NCBI GenBank assembly: GCA_025056735.1
Contig: JANWVR010000061.1
Location: forward strand, 1-49,045
Length of the DNA stretch: 49,045 bases
Reading direction: 5' to 3'
From: Saprospiraceae bacterium
GTDB lineage: Bacteria; Bacteroidota; Bacteroidia; Chitinophagales; Saprospiraceae
In this document: in pieces, positions 35,528 to 43,969 of the stretch
Layout of the letters: each line of letters opens with the position of its first letter
Position numbering within the stretch: position 1 is the stretch's first letter
Program-made: the position numbers and the translations under genes
The notes under the pieces: generated by a model
The model's input: the letters and a program-made list of their open reading frames with translations, nothing else
What the model was told of the DNA's origin: nothing
Database searches by the model: none

Positions 35528-35779
35528 ATGAAACAAAAACAACTTTCGCGTTTCGGAGGCGCTCTTTTGCTGGCCATTAGCCTCTTTTCCCTTTTGTATG
35601 TCAATATAGATGCTGCCAACGGGCGAAAAGTCATTGGACATGTGTATAGCGCTGAAAAGGTGATGCGTGGCGAAGAGGAACACAGCGAGGCCCCAGACCC
35701 CGACTCTGGTGCGGCTTTGGTTACGCGCGCGCTGAGCCTGCTGCATCGGTTGGTGTCGAATTTGCCCAATCGCCATTAA
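35528..35779 (+). CDS. Small exported protein, function unknown
   Basis: 83 residues from ATG 35528. The N-terminus is signal-like (RFGGALLLAISLFSLLYVNI, cleavage near DAANG). The mature part is short and acidic (MRGEEEHSEAPDPDSGA) and ends LLHRLVSNLPNRH. No domain is recognised. Its last 59 bases overlap the end of the convergent PAP2 gene. The signal peptide favours a real gene; the overlap and the lack of a clear promoter argue for caution. The 148 bases before it contain only short inverted repeats, such as CAACTT with AAGTTG. Confidence 0.5.
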   Translation: MKQKQLSRFGGALLLAISLFSLLYVNIDAANGRKVIGHVYSAEKVMRGEEEHSEAPDPDSGAALVTRALSLLHRLVSNLPNRH

Positions 35780-36335
35780 ACGGCGCCCGCTTCAGAAACC
35801 AGGCAGCGAATACGCCGCCTATGCCCGCTCCCAAAAGACCGCCAAATACTACATCAAGGGGGTAGTGCACTCCCACGTACACTTGAGCTAATGCTACTAA
35901 CCCCGCCCAGACCAAAAGACCTTGGCGCAACCGACGCATGCGCCTGCCCAAAGCAGCGCCCACAAAAACGGCAAATGCGAAGTGGTTGGCTGCGTGCGAT
36001 GAGGTAAAGCTATACCCACTGCCACACGAAACCCGAAGCGCCACGGTCTCCCTGACGGCTGGATCGTTGCACGGCCGCAGCCGCTGGACGCTTTTTTTGA
36101 TGATGGAACTGCTGATAAAATCCGCCGCACCTACGGAGAGCGCCACGCTTAGTACAAAAAACCAAAAACGCCGCCTCCGAAATTGCTGCCAGGCGAAGGC
36201 AAGTACATACAGGTAAAGCGGCGCCCAAAACCATTTTTCTCGAAACAACGGCAGCAGAAAGTCAAACGCCGGGTTGGCTAAGTGGTGATTGACGATCTGA
36301 AAAAGTGCCAGGTCGAGCGTTTGTAGCCAGGCCAT
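35721..36335 (-). CDS. PAP2-family phosphatase (membrane)
   Basis: 204 residues with about five transmembrane helices. The phosphatase motifs are KKSVQRLRP (motif C1), SSHAANHF (C2) and AQVYVGVHYPLD (C3) with the catalytic His and Asp. In C3 the usual SR pair reads AQ, so the phosphate-binding Arg is replaced by Gln. The family removes phosphate from lipid phosphates such as undecaprenyl pyrophosphate or phosphatidic acid at the outer face of the inner membrane; the substrate here is unknown. It starts 3 bases after the methyltransferase stop, so the two are surely co-transcribed. The 3' end overlaps the small exported gene. Confidence 0.9.
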   Translation of the reverse strand: MAWLQTLDLALFQIVNHHLANPAFDFLLPLFREKWFWAPLYLYVLAFAWQQFRRRRFWFFVLSVALSVGAADFISSSIIKKSVQRLRPCNDPAVRETVALRVSCGSGYSFTSSHAANHFAFAVFVGAALGRRMRRLRQGLLVWAGLVALAQVYVGVHYPLDVVFGGLLGAGIGGVFAAWFLKRAPFNGDWANSTPTDAAGSARA

Positions 36336-36338
36336 CGT

Positions 36339-37073
36339 TTATGCGGGTTTTTGGGCGATCAGGATGAGGCGCTCGGAGGTTTCGGCGTTGAAAGGCGACA
36401 GGTCATAGCCACCGTACGTCTGCTGCAGGTGCAGGCCAACGCGCTTGAACATTGCTTGAAAATCGTTCAAATCGAACAGCCGAACGCGCTCGCGGAAGAA
36501 GTAGGCGCGTCCGTTGGCCTCGAATTCAACGCGCTTGTACACGCGGCCTGAGCGGATGCTCTTTTTAAGGTGAAAGACCGTTCCATTGACAGTTTTTTCC
36601 TCCCGGCGCACTAAGTGCCGGCGCACCCAATAGGCGTTGAAAAAGTCAAGCAAGAAAAGCCCTCCGGGTTTCAGGCCTGTGTGTACGTTATGCAAGGCGC
36701 GCTCATGCTCGGCATCGGTGTCGAAATAGCCAAAGCTGGTGAACAGGTTGAGCACGGCGTCGAAATAGTTGACGCGGAAGGGCTGGCGCATGTCGTGCTG
36801 ATAAAAAGCTAAGCGGTCATTCTCGAACGATCGAGCATAGGCGATGCTGCTCTCGGAGATATCCAAGCCCGTAACATCGAAGCCTTTTTCGGCTAAATAA
36901 CGCGCATGCCGTCCGCGTCCGCAGGCTAAGTCGAGGATGCGCGCCCCGGGCGGCAGGGCGAGGGTTTTCAGCAATTGGTCTATGAAAAAACGGGCCTCTT
37001 GCTCATCGCGGCGCTGGTAGAGGGTGTGGTAATAAGGCGAGTCGAACCAGGCGGCAAACCATTCGCGGGCCAT
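36339..37073 (-). CDS. Class I SAM-dependent methyltransferase
   Basis: 244 residues from ATG 37073; upstream in-frame codons lie across the promoter. The opening is MAREWFAAWFDSPYYHTLYQ. SAM motif I is ILDLACGRGRHARYL, the acidic residue of motif II is in FDVTGLDISESSIAYA, and motif IV-like VNYFDAVLNLFTSFGYF follows. These families methylate small molecules, lipids or proteins; the substrate cannot be told. The gene lies 3 bases before the PAP2 gene and is divergent from mqnB (83 bases). Methyltransferases opening with this WFDSPYYHTLY block are common in Bacteroidota. Confidence 0.88.
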   Translation of the reverse strand: MAREWFAAWFDSPYYHTLYQRRDEQEARFFIDQLLKTLALPPGARILDLACGRGRHARYLAEKGFDVTGLDISESSIAYARSFENDRLAFYQHDMRQPFRVNYFDAVLNLFTSFGYFDTDAEHERALHNVHTGLKPGGLFLLDFFNAYWVRRHLVRREEKTVNGTVFHLKKSIRSGRVYKRVEFEANGRAYFFRERVRLFDLNDFQAMFKRVGLHLQQTYGGYDLSPFNAETSERLILIAQKPA

Positions 37074-37093
37074 GGATATTCGTTTTTTGAGGC

Positions 37094-37101
37094 GAAAGGT
37101 A
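37094..37101 (-). promoter_or_regulatory. Near-consensus -7 box (TACCTTTC) for the methyltransferase gene
   Basis: TACCTTTC on the minus strand, one base off TAnnTTTG, ends 20 bases before the ATG at 37073. Confidence 0.35.
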
Positions 37102-37156
37102 CGCCATTGCAACATCGCGCATCGGAACGAGCGTATTTTCACCCGAAAAAACATCT

Positions 37157-37843
37157 ATGGAGGTCTTGCTGGTGTCGGCTACGCCGTTTGAGATAGCGCC
37201 TGTACTGGCGCGCTTAGAGCGCGATTTTGAGAAAGGGCCGGATGGCGTTTTTACGCAAGGGAGCCTGCGCGTGCTGCCGCTCATCACCGGCATCGGGCCT
37301 GTGGCAACGGCCTGGCATCTGGGTCGTCTTTTTGCCCAGTATCGGCCTGACTGGGCCTTGCATGCGGGCGTAGCAGGCGCATTTGAGCGTTCGCTGACGC
37401 TGGGCGATGTGGTGCAGGTCATTGCCGATCGGTTTGCCGACATTGGCGTCGAGGAGGCGGATGGGCGCTTCACCGATGTATTTGAATTGGGATTGGCCAA
37501 TCCCGATGAACCGCCTTTCGACGGCGGATGGTTGCGCAACGTGGCTGCTGCAGAGGCGCGCTTTTTGCCCGCAGTTACAGGCCTGACCGTCAGTCGGGTG
37601 CATGGCTATGCGCCTTCCATTGAGGCCATTCGGCAGAAATACCCGCAGGCGCAGGTGGAGACGATGGAAAGCGCTGCGTTTTTTTATGCCTGTTTGCAGG
37701 CAGAGGTACCCTTTTCGGAAATACGCGCCCTGTCGAATTACGTAGAACCGCGTCGGCGCGAGGCATGGAAACTCGACCTGGCCATTGAACGGCTAAATGC
37801 CATTGTGGCTGACATGCTGCAGACATTGGCGGGGCCGCTTTGA
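37157..37843 (+). CDS. mqnB: Futalosine hydrolase MqnB
   Basis: 228 residues of the nucleoside phosphorylase/hydrolase superfamily. It opens MEVLLVSATPFEIAPV. It continues with VLPLITGIGPVATAWHLG, HAGVAGAFERSLTLGDVV and the ribose-contact segment VETMESAAFFYACLQ, then EIRALSNYVEPR, which is the MqnB pattern. It splits futalosine into hypoxanthine and dehypoxanthine futalosine in the alternative (futalosine) menaquinone pathway, so this organism probably makes menaquinone that way. The other mqn genes are not in the window. The gene is divergent from the methyltransferase and convergent with the P-type ATPase, with a 31-base gap. Confidence 0.9.
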   Translation: MEVLLVSATPFEIAPVLARLERDFEKGPDGVFTQGSLRVLPLITGIGPVATAWHLGRLFAQYRPDWALHAGVAGAFERSLTLGDVVQVIADRFADIGVEEADGRFTDVFELGLANPDEPPFDGGWLRNVAAAEARFLPAVTGLTVSRVHGYAPSIEAIRQKYPQAQVETMESAAFFYACLQAEVPFSEIRALSNYVEPRRREAWKLDLAIERLNAIVADMLQTLAGPL

Positions 37844-37874
37844 GCGGGTATTTTTGGGCAAATGCCGACTGATG

Positions 37875-40346
37875 CTATGCCCAACGCTTGCCCACTTCCA
37901 CCCAGAAAACGCTGACGAATGCCGTCAGGGCGCAAAGGCCCAACTCGCTTAAGGCCAGCGCATCCAATTGAAACAGCACACGTATGGGAGGTACAAAAAG
38001 AACAGCGGCCAGGATAGTGGCTGCTATTATCAGCACAAGCCATAAAGTGCGGTTGGGATAGCGCAACGTGCGCACGATGCTGTGCTCGAACGAACGGTTG
38101 ACCAGTGTCAGGAAAATGTTGGCCAGCATGAGCGTGGTAAAAACAAAAGCCCGTGTCTTGGCTTCAACCGCGCCCTGAGCAATAGCGTAGTGGTAGAGCG
38201 CGAAGATGCCCGCCGTGATGGCTAACCCCTGAATGAGGCTGAAGACAACTTCGCCAAATGAGAACAGCGATGTCTGGTTGCGGCGCGGCGGCTGTTCCAG
38301 CAGGTCCGGGTCGCCAGGGTCGTTCTCATAAGCGACTGCACAAGTAGGGTCCATGAGCAGTTCCATAAAGATCACGTGCACCGGTGCAAGCATGTACAGA
38401 TAAGGCCAGCCGAACATGAGCGGCAACACAACGGTCAGAACGATGGGCACATGGATGCTGATGACGTACCGGATGGCCTTGCGCAGATTGGCGTAGATGC
38501 GACGGCCCATTTCGATGGCCGTTACCATGCGCGACAGGTCGTCGTCGAGCAACACCATGGAGGCGGCAGCGCGCGCTGTTTCCGTGCCGCGATGTCCCAT
38601 AGCAATGCCGATTTGAGCCGCCTTGAGTGCGGGAGCATCGTTAACGCCATCGCCTGTCATGGCCACGACTTCGCCATTGGCCTTCAGGGCCTCTACAATG
38701 CGCAGTTTGGCCTCCGGAAACATGCGGGCGAAGACGGACGTGCGGCCTACGCATTGGCGCAAGCTTTCGGTGGTCATGTTCATGACCTCTTCGCCCGTTA
38801 GTGTGGCCCCGTCGTGGCGCAGGCCGCTGCGTTCGGCGATGTTGAGAGCGGTGGCCGGGTGGTCGCCTGTAATCATTTTCACCTGAACGCCAGCGGCATA
38901 GAAGCGCTCGAACACCTCCCGGATATTGGGCTTTGGGGGGTCGTGCAGTGCCACTAAGCCCTCGAATTGCCAGTCAAAATCGTCCTGATGCTCCGGTAGC
39001 ATATTCGGGTCGCAGTCAGCCGAAGCTACGCCCAGGATTCGATAGCCTCGCTCGGCCAATTGCTGCGTTTTTTCCAACACGGCCCGGCGGGTTGAGTCGT
39101 CCACCGACCGGCACACGCGCAGTACCCGTTCCACCGCGCCTTTGGCAGCTATAATCAGGTAGTCATCGCCCAGCACACTGGCAAACACATGCGTCATCAT
39201 GGGTGGTGTTCCGCCCAGAGGGTATTCTCGAAACAGGCGGAAATGTAGGCGGCGGTCTTCGGGCGTTTGGCGGGCGTAGGCCTCGTGAATGGCCTTTTCC
39301 ATAGCGTCAAACGGTTCGGGTTCGCTGGCCCACATGGCATATTCCAAGCACTTGCCGCGGCCAGAATAGTCGAGCACTTCGGCCACTGTCATACGATTTT
39401 CGGTGATGGTACCCGTTTTATCCAGACAGATGACCGTGGCGGAACCCAGACTTTCCACCGTTTTGGGCTGCTTGACCAGAATGCTGCGCCGGCTCATGCG
39501 GTAGGCGCCCAACGCCATGAAAGAGGCAAAAGCCACCGGGATTTCCGAGGGCAAGATGGCCATGGCCAGCGATAGCGAGTACAGCAGCGCTGCAGCCAGC
39601 TGCTGGGTATAGAACAGGTTGATGGCAAACACCAGCACGAAGGCGGCCAGCCCGGCATACAGCATCTGACGCACGAAGCGCTCCAACTGGCGCTGCAAAG
39701 GCGTTGGCTCGGGTTTGATGGTCTCAATGGCCCGGCCTAAGCGGCCAAACTCCGTAGCATTGCCAACGGCCTCAACGCGCCCTACCCCCATACCTGTAGC
39801 GACTACCGTGCCTTGATACAGGCGATTCTCGTGCGCCTGAGCCGATTTGGTTACGGGCAACGACTCTCCAGTCAGCAGCGACTCGTCTACCGTCAGGTCG
39901 TTGTGCTGCACTACCACCGCATCAGCAGGCAGGCGCTCACCTTCGGAAAATAGGACAATATCACCCACCACCAGTTCCTCCGAACGCACCAGTAACTCGC
40001 GCCCACCACGCCGCACCCGTACCAACGGCTGCGTGTACTGGCGGAGAGCCTCCAATGCCCGCTCGCTCCGGTACTCTTGCGCCACCTCGATGACCACCAC
40101 AAACACAATAGCGGCTGCCATCAGCCAGCCCTCTGTGTGGTCGCCCAGGATGAAATAAAGCGCACACGCCAGCAGCAGGAGGAGGAATATAGGCTCCCGA
40201 AGCGTTTCTCCAATCAGGTGCACCAATTGCCGGCGTTGATGCCACTGCAATGTATTCGTGCCGTATTGAGCGCGGCTGCTTGCTATTTCGGCGTCCGTCA
40301 GGCCGTGCAGTTCGTTCAAGGGCGTTGTTTTTTCCAGTGTTGTCAT
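37875..40346 (-). CDS. P-type ATPase, cation-transporting (P2-like, specificity unclear)
   Basis: 823 residues from ATG 40346. In order: an N-terminal cation-ATPase segment (HGLTDAEIASSRAQYGTN), TGES at 159-162, the fourth membrane helix motif PSEIP at 266-270, the phosphorylated Asp309 in CLDKTGTITEN, and the hinge motif MTGDGVNDAPALKAA. Six C-terminal membrane segments follow. Ca2+ pumps of SERCA type carry PEGLP in helix 4, and this one has PSEIP. Helix 6 reads IFMELLMDPTCAVAYENDP, without the usual Ca2+-site Asn/Asp pattern. The pump is therefore a P2-like ATPase of uncertain ion. A -7 box lies 21 bases upstream. Confidence 0.9.
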   Translation of the reverse strand: MTTLEKTTPLNELHGLTDAEIASSRAQYGTNTLQWHQRRQLVHLIGETLREPIFLLLLLACALYFILGDHTEGWLMAAAIVFVVVIEVAQEYRSERALEALRQYTQPLVRVRRGGRELLVRSEELVVGDIVLFSEGERLPADAVVVQHNDLTVDESLLTGESLPVTKSAQAHENRLYQGTVVATGMGVGRVEAVGNATEFGRLGRAIETIKPEPTPLQRQLERFVRQMLYAGLAAFVLVFAINLFYTQQLAAALLYSLSLAMAILPSEIPVAFASFMALGAYRMSRRSILVKQPKTVESLGSATVICLDKTGTITENRMTVAEVLDYSGRGKCLEYAMWASEPEPFDAMEKAIHEAYARQTPEDRRLHFRLFREYPLGGTPPMMTHVFASVLGDDYLIIAAKGAVERVLRVCRSVDDSTRRAVLEKTQQLAERGYRILGVASADCDPNMLPEHQDDFDWQFEGLVALHDPPKPNIREVFERFYAAGVQVKMITGDHPATALNIAERSGLRHDGATLTGEEVMNMTTESLRQCVGRTSVFARMFPEAKLRIVEALKANGEVVAMTGDGVNDAPALKAAQIGIAMGHRGTETARAAASMVLLDDDLSRMVTAIEMGRRIYANLRKAIRYVISIHVPIVLTVVLPLMFGWPYLYMLAPVHVIFMELLMDPTCAVAYENDPGDPDLLEQPPRRNQTSLFSFGEVVFSLIQGLAITAGIFALYHYAIAQGAVEAKTRAFVFTTLMLANIFLTLVNRSFEHSIVRTLRYPNRTLWLVLIIAATILAAVLFVPPIRVLFQLDALALSELGLCALTAFVSVFWVEVGKRWA

Positions 40347-40367
40347 ATTTTGGTAAAAAACGAAGGG

Positions 40368-40375
40368 CGAAGTTA
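40368..40375 (-). promoter_or_regulatory. Near-consensus -7 box (TAACTTCG) for the P-type ATPase gene
   Basis: TAACTTCG on the minus strand ends 21 bases before the ATG at 40346, the usual spacing in this window; one base differs from TAnnTTTG. Confidence 0.35.
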
Positions 40376-40441
40376 GGCGTCGCATGTTATTGGAAAATGA
40401 AACTGTAAGGACTCTAAGGGTTTTTTAATGGCGATAAGTTG

Positions 40442-40449
40442 TACTTTTC
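40442..40449 (+). promoter_or_regulatory. Near-consensus -7 box (TACTTTTC) for the SH3-like lipoprotein gene
   Basis: TACTTTTC abuts the earliest in-frame ATG at 40450, which argues for the later start at 40504. Confidence 0.35.
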
Positions 40450-40503
40450 ATGGGGCGGCTTCCGTTTGCTCGGCATACCTCCTGGTTATTCCACCAGGTG
40501 ATC

Positions 40504-41559
40504 ATGATGAGCCATTTTGCTGTTTATGCGTTTCAAAGAGGCAGCCCCGGCTGGCTTTTGGGTGTGGTGCTGATGGTTGCTTGCAATGGCGGCCCGGCGG
40601 ACCATTCAGATGCTCGCGTAACCGTTGCCACGCACCTTCGGCAGGCGCCGGATGAGAGTAGCACGACAACGCAACATTTGCCCGAGGGGGCGGCACTCCT
40701 CGACTTGGGCGAGGTCAGCCCCTACCTGTCGGGCATATATCTGGGCGACACGCTGCTCTGGGAGCCGTGGCTGCGCATGCGCACGCTTGAGGGCAACACG
40801 GGCTGGGTTTTCGGTGGGTTTGTGCAATTGAATAAGGCGTCAACCGGGGAAACCCTCCGCTGGCGATGTGAAAAGCGGCTGTATGCACTCTTTGGTCCTA
40901 TACCGGCCCAACGCCTAATGCGTTGGGCTGCACAGCCCATTACTACGGACACCGCCCTGGCCCACCACCTGCGTGAAGGACTTGCCCTGCGCGATACCCT
41001 GCAAACGGCTCTGCGCTACGGCTTGCGTCGGCCTACGCCTGATGCCCAACCCGATTTGCGCTGGCTCAGCCCATATCTGCGCTATCTCCGGCGCTATCGC
41101 GGCGGCATAGCGGTGGACTACGGCCTGCTGGCGCGCGAAGCCCAGCAAACCCGCGGCCAACAAGACGACTATTTCGCGCAGTCTTGCATAGAGGCTTATC
41201 CTATTGACAGTATGGAGTCGCCACTGCCCGCGTGGGTTTTTCCGCTCAGCTGGACAGAAAGCGCCAGCAACCTCGGCGCAGGACGCCATCAGGCCACCTT
41301 GGATCGGCTCGATGATGCGCTCCAGCAAGCCCCACTCTTCCAGCCCGAATGGCAGCGCCTTAAAGACCTCGTTATGAGCGATATACTCGACATCGAGCGC
41401 TCCTATTGGCAGCCCTTACCCAAGATACTGGCCGAATTAGACGCACTGCTCGCCCAACCGCCCAATTGCCTGACGGCACAAGAGCGCGCCGCTCTGGCCT
41501 TACGCCGCCAAATGCTGGCCCAGGGATTGGCGCGCACCGACTTGCGCTCAGGGCGCTAA
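40504..41559 (+). CDS. Putative lipoprotein with N-terminal bacterial SH3-like domain
   Basis: 351 residues from ATG 40504; an earlier ATG at 40450 is in frame but sits against a -7 box. The signal GWLLGVVLMVAC has a lipobox-like end, Cys after Ala. Residues of about 35-115 look like a bacterial SH3 domain: a short beta pattern closing with TGWVFGGFVQL. The remaining 230 residues are helical and rich in Leu, Arg and Gln; I recognise no enzyme motif. Such proteins often bind cell-wall peptides, but that is inference. Its last 12 bases overlap the convergent nucleoside phosphorylase gene. Confidence 0.7.
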   Translation: MMSHFAVYAFQRGSPGWLLGVVLMVACNGGPADHSDARVTVATHLRQAPDESSTTTQHLPEGAALLDLGEVSPYLSGIYLGDTLLWEPWLRMRTLEGNTGWVFGGFVQLNKASTGETLRWRCEKRLYALFGPIPAQRLMRWAAQPITTDTALAHHLREGLALRDTLQTALRYGLRRPTPDAQPDLRWLSPYLRYLRRYRGGIAVDYGLLAREAQQTRGQQDDYFAQSCIEAYPIDSMESPLPAWVFPLSWTESASNLGAGRHQATLDRLDDALQQAPLFQPEWQRLKDLVMSDILDIERSYWQPLPKILAELDALLAQPPNCLTAQERAALALRRQMLAQGLARTDLRSGR

Positions 41560-42426
41560 GGCCAACAGCCGCTCCAGTGTCGCCTCGATGAGCCGCTGAA
41601 CGGCTGCCTCCGGATCGCTGCTAAAGCGGCCCAACGCCCGGTTGGCGATGATGGCGCTTACCGACGCCGCCCGATGCCCCAGCAATCGACACAGCCCAAA
41701 CAGCGCAGCCGTTTCCATTTCTAAATTGAATACCCGAACGCCTTCGTATTCAAAGCGTTGCAAGCAGTCCAAGTAATCGGGCAGGCGTCGCAAGGCGCGT
41801 AGTTGTCGCCCTTGCGGCCCGTAAAAGCCACCGTGCGTGGCCGTGAAGCCTCTGTGGAAGCCCTCAGTAAACCGTTCCAACAAAACCGCATCTGAAGGGG
41901 CATAATAGGGTAAAGCGAGCAACCCGCCCGCGGTCTCGAAGTGTTGCCGCAATGCCCGTGCCACGGGATGGCCCCACAGCGAGGCTGCCTGGTAGGAAAG
42001 CAGCAACCCGTCAAGACCTAATCCGCCGACCGAAGCCACAAAGCCGTCCACCGGAACTTCGGGTTGCAGCCCACCCGCCGTGCCCAAACGAATGATGGTC
42101 AGGGTCGTCAGCTCATTCTTCACCTCGCGTGTCTGCAGGTCTATGTTGAAGACGGCGTCCAGCTCATTGACCACGATGTCTATGTTGTCGGGCCCAATGC
42201 CCGACGAGAGGACGCTCAGCCGAAGCCGCCCCACACGCCCAGTATGGGTGATAAATTCGCGCTTCTGGACGCGGCATTCCACAGCATCGAAGCACTGGCT
42301 TACTTTAGCCACCCGATCCGGGTCGCCCACGGTGATGATGATGGGCGCCACCTGCTCAGGCCGCAGGTGCAGGTGATAAACGCTGCCGTCGGCGTTCAGA
42401 ATGAGCTCGGAGGGCGCGAAAGGCAT
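41548..42426 (-). CDS. Nucleoside phosphorylase, uridine phosphorylase-like
   Basis: 292 residues from ATG 42426; a TTG 12 bases upstream is possible. Family motifs are IIITVGDPDRVAKVSQCFD (phosphate loop), LSSGIGPDNIDIVVNEL, IRLGTAGGLQPEVPVDGFV, and VFNLEMETAALFGLCRLLG with the ribose-binding Met-Glu pair. It splits pyrimidine or purine nucleosides with phosphate in salvage. This roughly 290-residue form is common in Bacteroidota; its exact base preference is not known to me. It overlaps the convergent SH3-like lipoprotein gene by 12 bases. Confidence 0.9.
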   Translation of the reverse strand: MPFAPSELILNADGSVYHLHLRPEQVAPIIITVGDPDRVAKVSQCFDAVECRVQKREFITHTGRVGRLRLSVLSSGIGPDNIDIVVNELDAVFNIDLQTREVKNELTTLTIIRLGTAGGLQPEVPVDGFVASVGGLGLDGLLLSYQAASLWGHPVARALRQHFETAGGLLALPYYAPSDAVLLERFTEGFHRGFTATHGGFYGPQGRQLRALRRLPDYLDCLQRFEYEGVRVFNLEMETAALFGLCRLLGHRAASVSAIIANRALGRFSSDPEAAVQRLIEATLERLLALAP

Positions 42427-42870
42427 AGGTACAGGCAATTCTTTATAAGATACGGGTAAAAGTATGGAGCACAGCAGTTATTCATTTCCTTTTTTGAGGA
42501 TGCGCCTTAGGAATTGACTTTCCAACTTGAAAAAAGAAGCATATCCACAGTCGGTCAACTGCAATGGCACTTTGCTTTCGACCACATGGAGTCCGAATGC
42601 CAGCCGTCTATCAGGGCGTATCTCTGGCACATGAACGCCATAGAACTTTCTAAACGTTGGGCTGCTGCCTGGACAATAGTTTGCCTCTTGCTAAAGACAG
42701 GTTTACTCTGTTAAAATGCTTGTTATCAGGTTTTTGTGTTGAAAAGCCAGATGTTTTTGTGAAGGTTCGGCCCCTCGAAATCCCTTATGCTTGACATCGT
42801 ATTTTGTCGAGTACAAAAACTTTCTTCTGCGTGAATGCGCACCGCTGCGTTTCTTTGCGGCAGATTTTAT
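42427..42870. other. Non-coding stretch between nucleoside phosphorylase and nusB
   Basis: About 440 bases without a convincing gene. A 66-codon frame at 42514-42714 has no recognisable product and starts at TTG. A short inverted pair CTTGAC with GTCGAG lies near 42790-42815. The sequence may contain the nusB promoter, but no clean TAnnTTTG box was found. Confidence 0.4.
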
Positions 42871-42905
42871 GAGGCACCTGTTCGGTGCACCTCCTCCAAC
42901 TTTTT
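42871..42905 (+). promoter_or_regulatory. Hairpin plus T run in the nusB leader, possible attenuator
   Basis: GAGGCACC at 42871-42878 pairs with GGTGC-A-CCTC at 42884-42893 with one bulge, and TTTTT follows at 42901-42905, 18 bases before the nusB ATG. It resembles a terminator but has an 7-base spacer before the T run. An adjacent GCCGC-rich inverted pair (CTGC/GCAG, about 42844-42863) lies just upstream. Confidence 0.35.
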
Positions 42906-42922
42906 AGTTATTTGAAAAGGCT

Positions 42923-43858
42923 ATGATCAGTCGCCGCAGCGTTCGCATAAAAGTCATGCAGCTGTTGTACATGCTCAACCGCGATGAGCAACTCACTTAC
43001 GCTGATGTGGTTCGATTGTACAACGATGGCATTGGAAAAACCTTTGAACTTTACCTCCTACACCTCTACCTGCTGCTGCGAGTGACGCAATACGCCGAAG
43101 AGGATGCTAAAATTCGCGCATCCAAAATGCTGCCTTCTGAGGAGGACAAGAAGTTTACCCCGCGCCTGTACCAGAACCCGTGCACGCAAAGCTTAGCGAA
43201 CAACGTACCTTTTTTGCAGCTGGTCGCTAAGTACAACCTTCATGAAAGCATTGACCCTGATCATATTCGGCGGCTTTATCAGGCCTTTAATGCCACAGAG
43301 CCCTACAAGCAGTACTTAGACTTGAGTGATCCGACCAACGCAGACCACATTAAAATCCTGTTGGAATTATATCGCTTTCTGAACAACCACGATTTGTTTA
43401 TCGAGATGGTGGAAGACCGCTACAGCAATTGGGCGGACGACGAGTCGCTCGTGGTGGGCGCCATGAAAAAGACCATCAAGGCTATGCCTTTAGAAGGCGA
43501 ATTTTATCGTGAGCACGAGCCCTCTGACGAAACCGTGCGCGAGTTTGGCGAGCAATTACTGCGTAAAACCTGTCAGGAAGACCAAACACTCCTCGACCTG
43601 ATCGCTCCTATGCTCAAAAACTGGGACCCCGACCGGGTGGCCATCTTGGACATGATCATGCTCAAAATGGCCGTGTGCGAGTTGCTTCATTTCCCAACCA
43701 TTCCAGTGAAAGTTACCATCAACGAGTTTGTGGAAATCTCGAAGGTATATTCCACCGAGAATAGCCGTGAGTTCATCAACGGTATTTTAGACCGCTTGAT
43801 GAAACGCCTGCAGAAAGAAGGACGCTTAGTTAAAGAAGGGCGTGGCCTGCTGGAATAG
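42923..43858 (+). CDS. nusB: Transcription antitermination protein NusB (long Bacteroidota form)
   Basis: 311 residues. The C-terminal 140 residues are the NusB/RsmB fold: LLDLIAPMLKNWDPDRVAIL, LDMIMLKMAVCELLHF, PVKVTINEFVEISKVY, STENSREFINGILDRL. The N-terminus opens MISRRSVRIKVMQLLYML, the usual NusB helix. An inserted helical region of some 130 residues lies between the two; this long form is usual for the phylum. NusB with NusE (S10) binds boxA RNA and supports rRNA antitermination. A hairpin with a T run lies 18-50 bases before the ATG. Confidence 0.93.
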   Translation: MISRRSVRIKVMQLLYMLNRDEQLTYADVVRLYNDGIGKTFELYLLHLYLLLRVTQYAEEDAKIRASKMLPSEEDKKFTPRLYQNPCTQSLANNVPFLQLVAKYNLHESIDPDHIRRLYQAFNATEPYKQYLDLSDPTNADHIKILLELYRFLNNHDLFIEMVEDRYSNWADDESLVVGAMKKTIKAMPLEGEFYREHEPSDETVREFGEQLLRKTCQEDQTLLDLIAPMLKNWDPDRVAILDMIMLKMAVCELLHFPTIPVKVTINEFVEISKVYSTENSREFINGILDRLMKRLQKEGRLVKEGRGLLE

Positions 43859-43969
43859 AATGGCTCACGACCCTAATAGACCAAAGACTCAGCGGAGCAA
43901 TCCATGGCTTTCAGCAAGTGTTACGCTGTCATTATCAGACTACTACCCAACTTTTACTTGAAATAAGGC

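Noticed and set aside
42514-42714. 66-codon frame in the gap before nusB
   Set aside because: Starts at TTG, has no recognisable domain and no promoter box; treated as non-coding.
42768-42795. GGTTCGGCCCCTCGAAATCCC resembling a tRNA T-arm
   Set aside because: No matching anticodon or acceptor arms could be folded around it.
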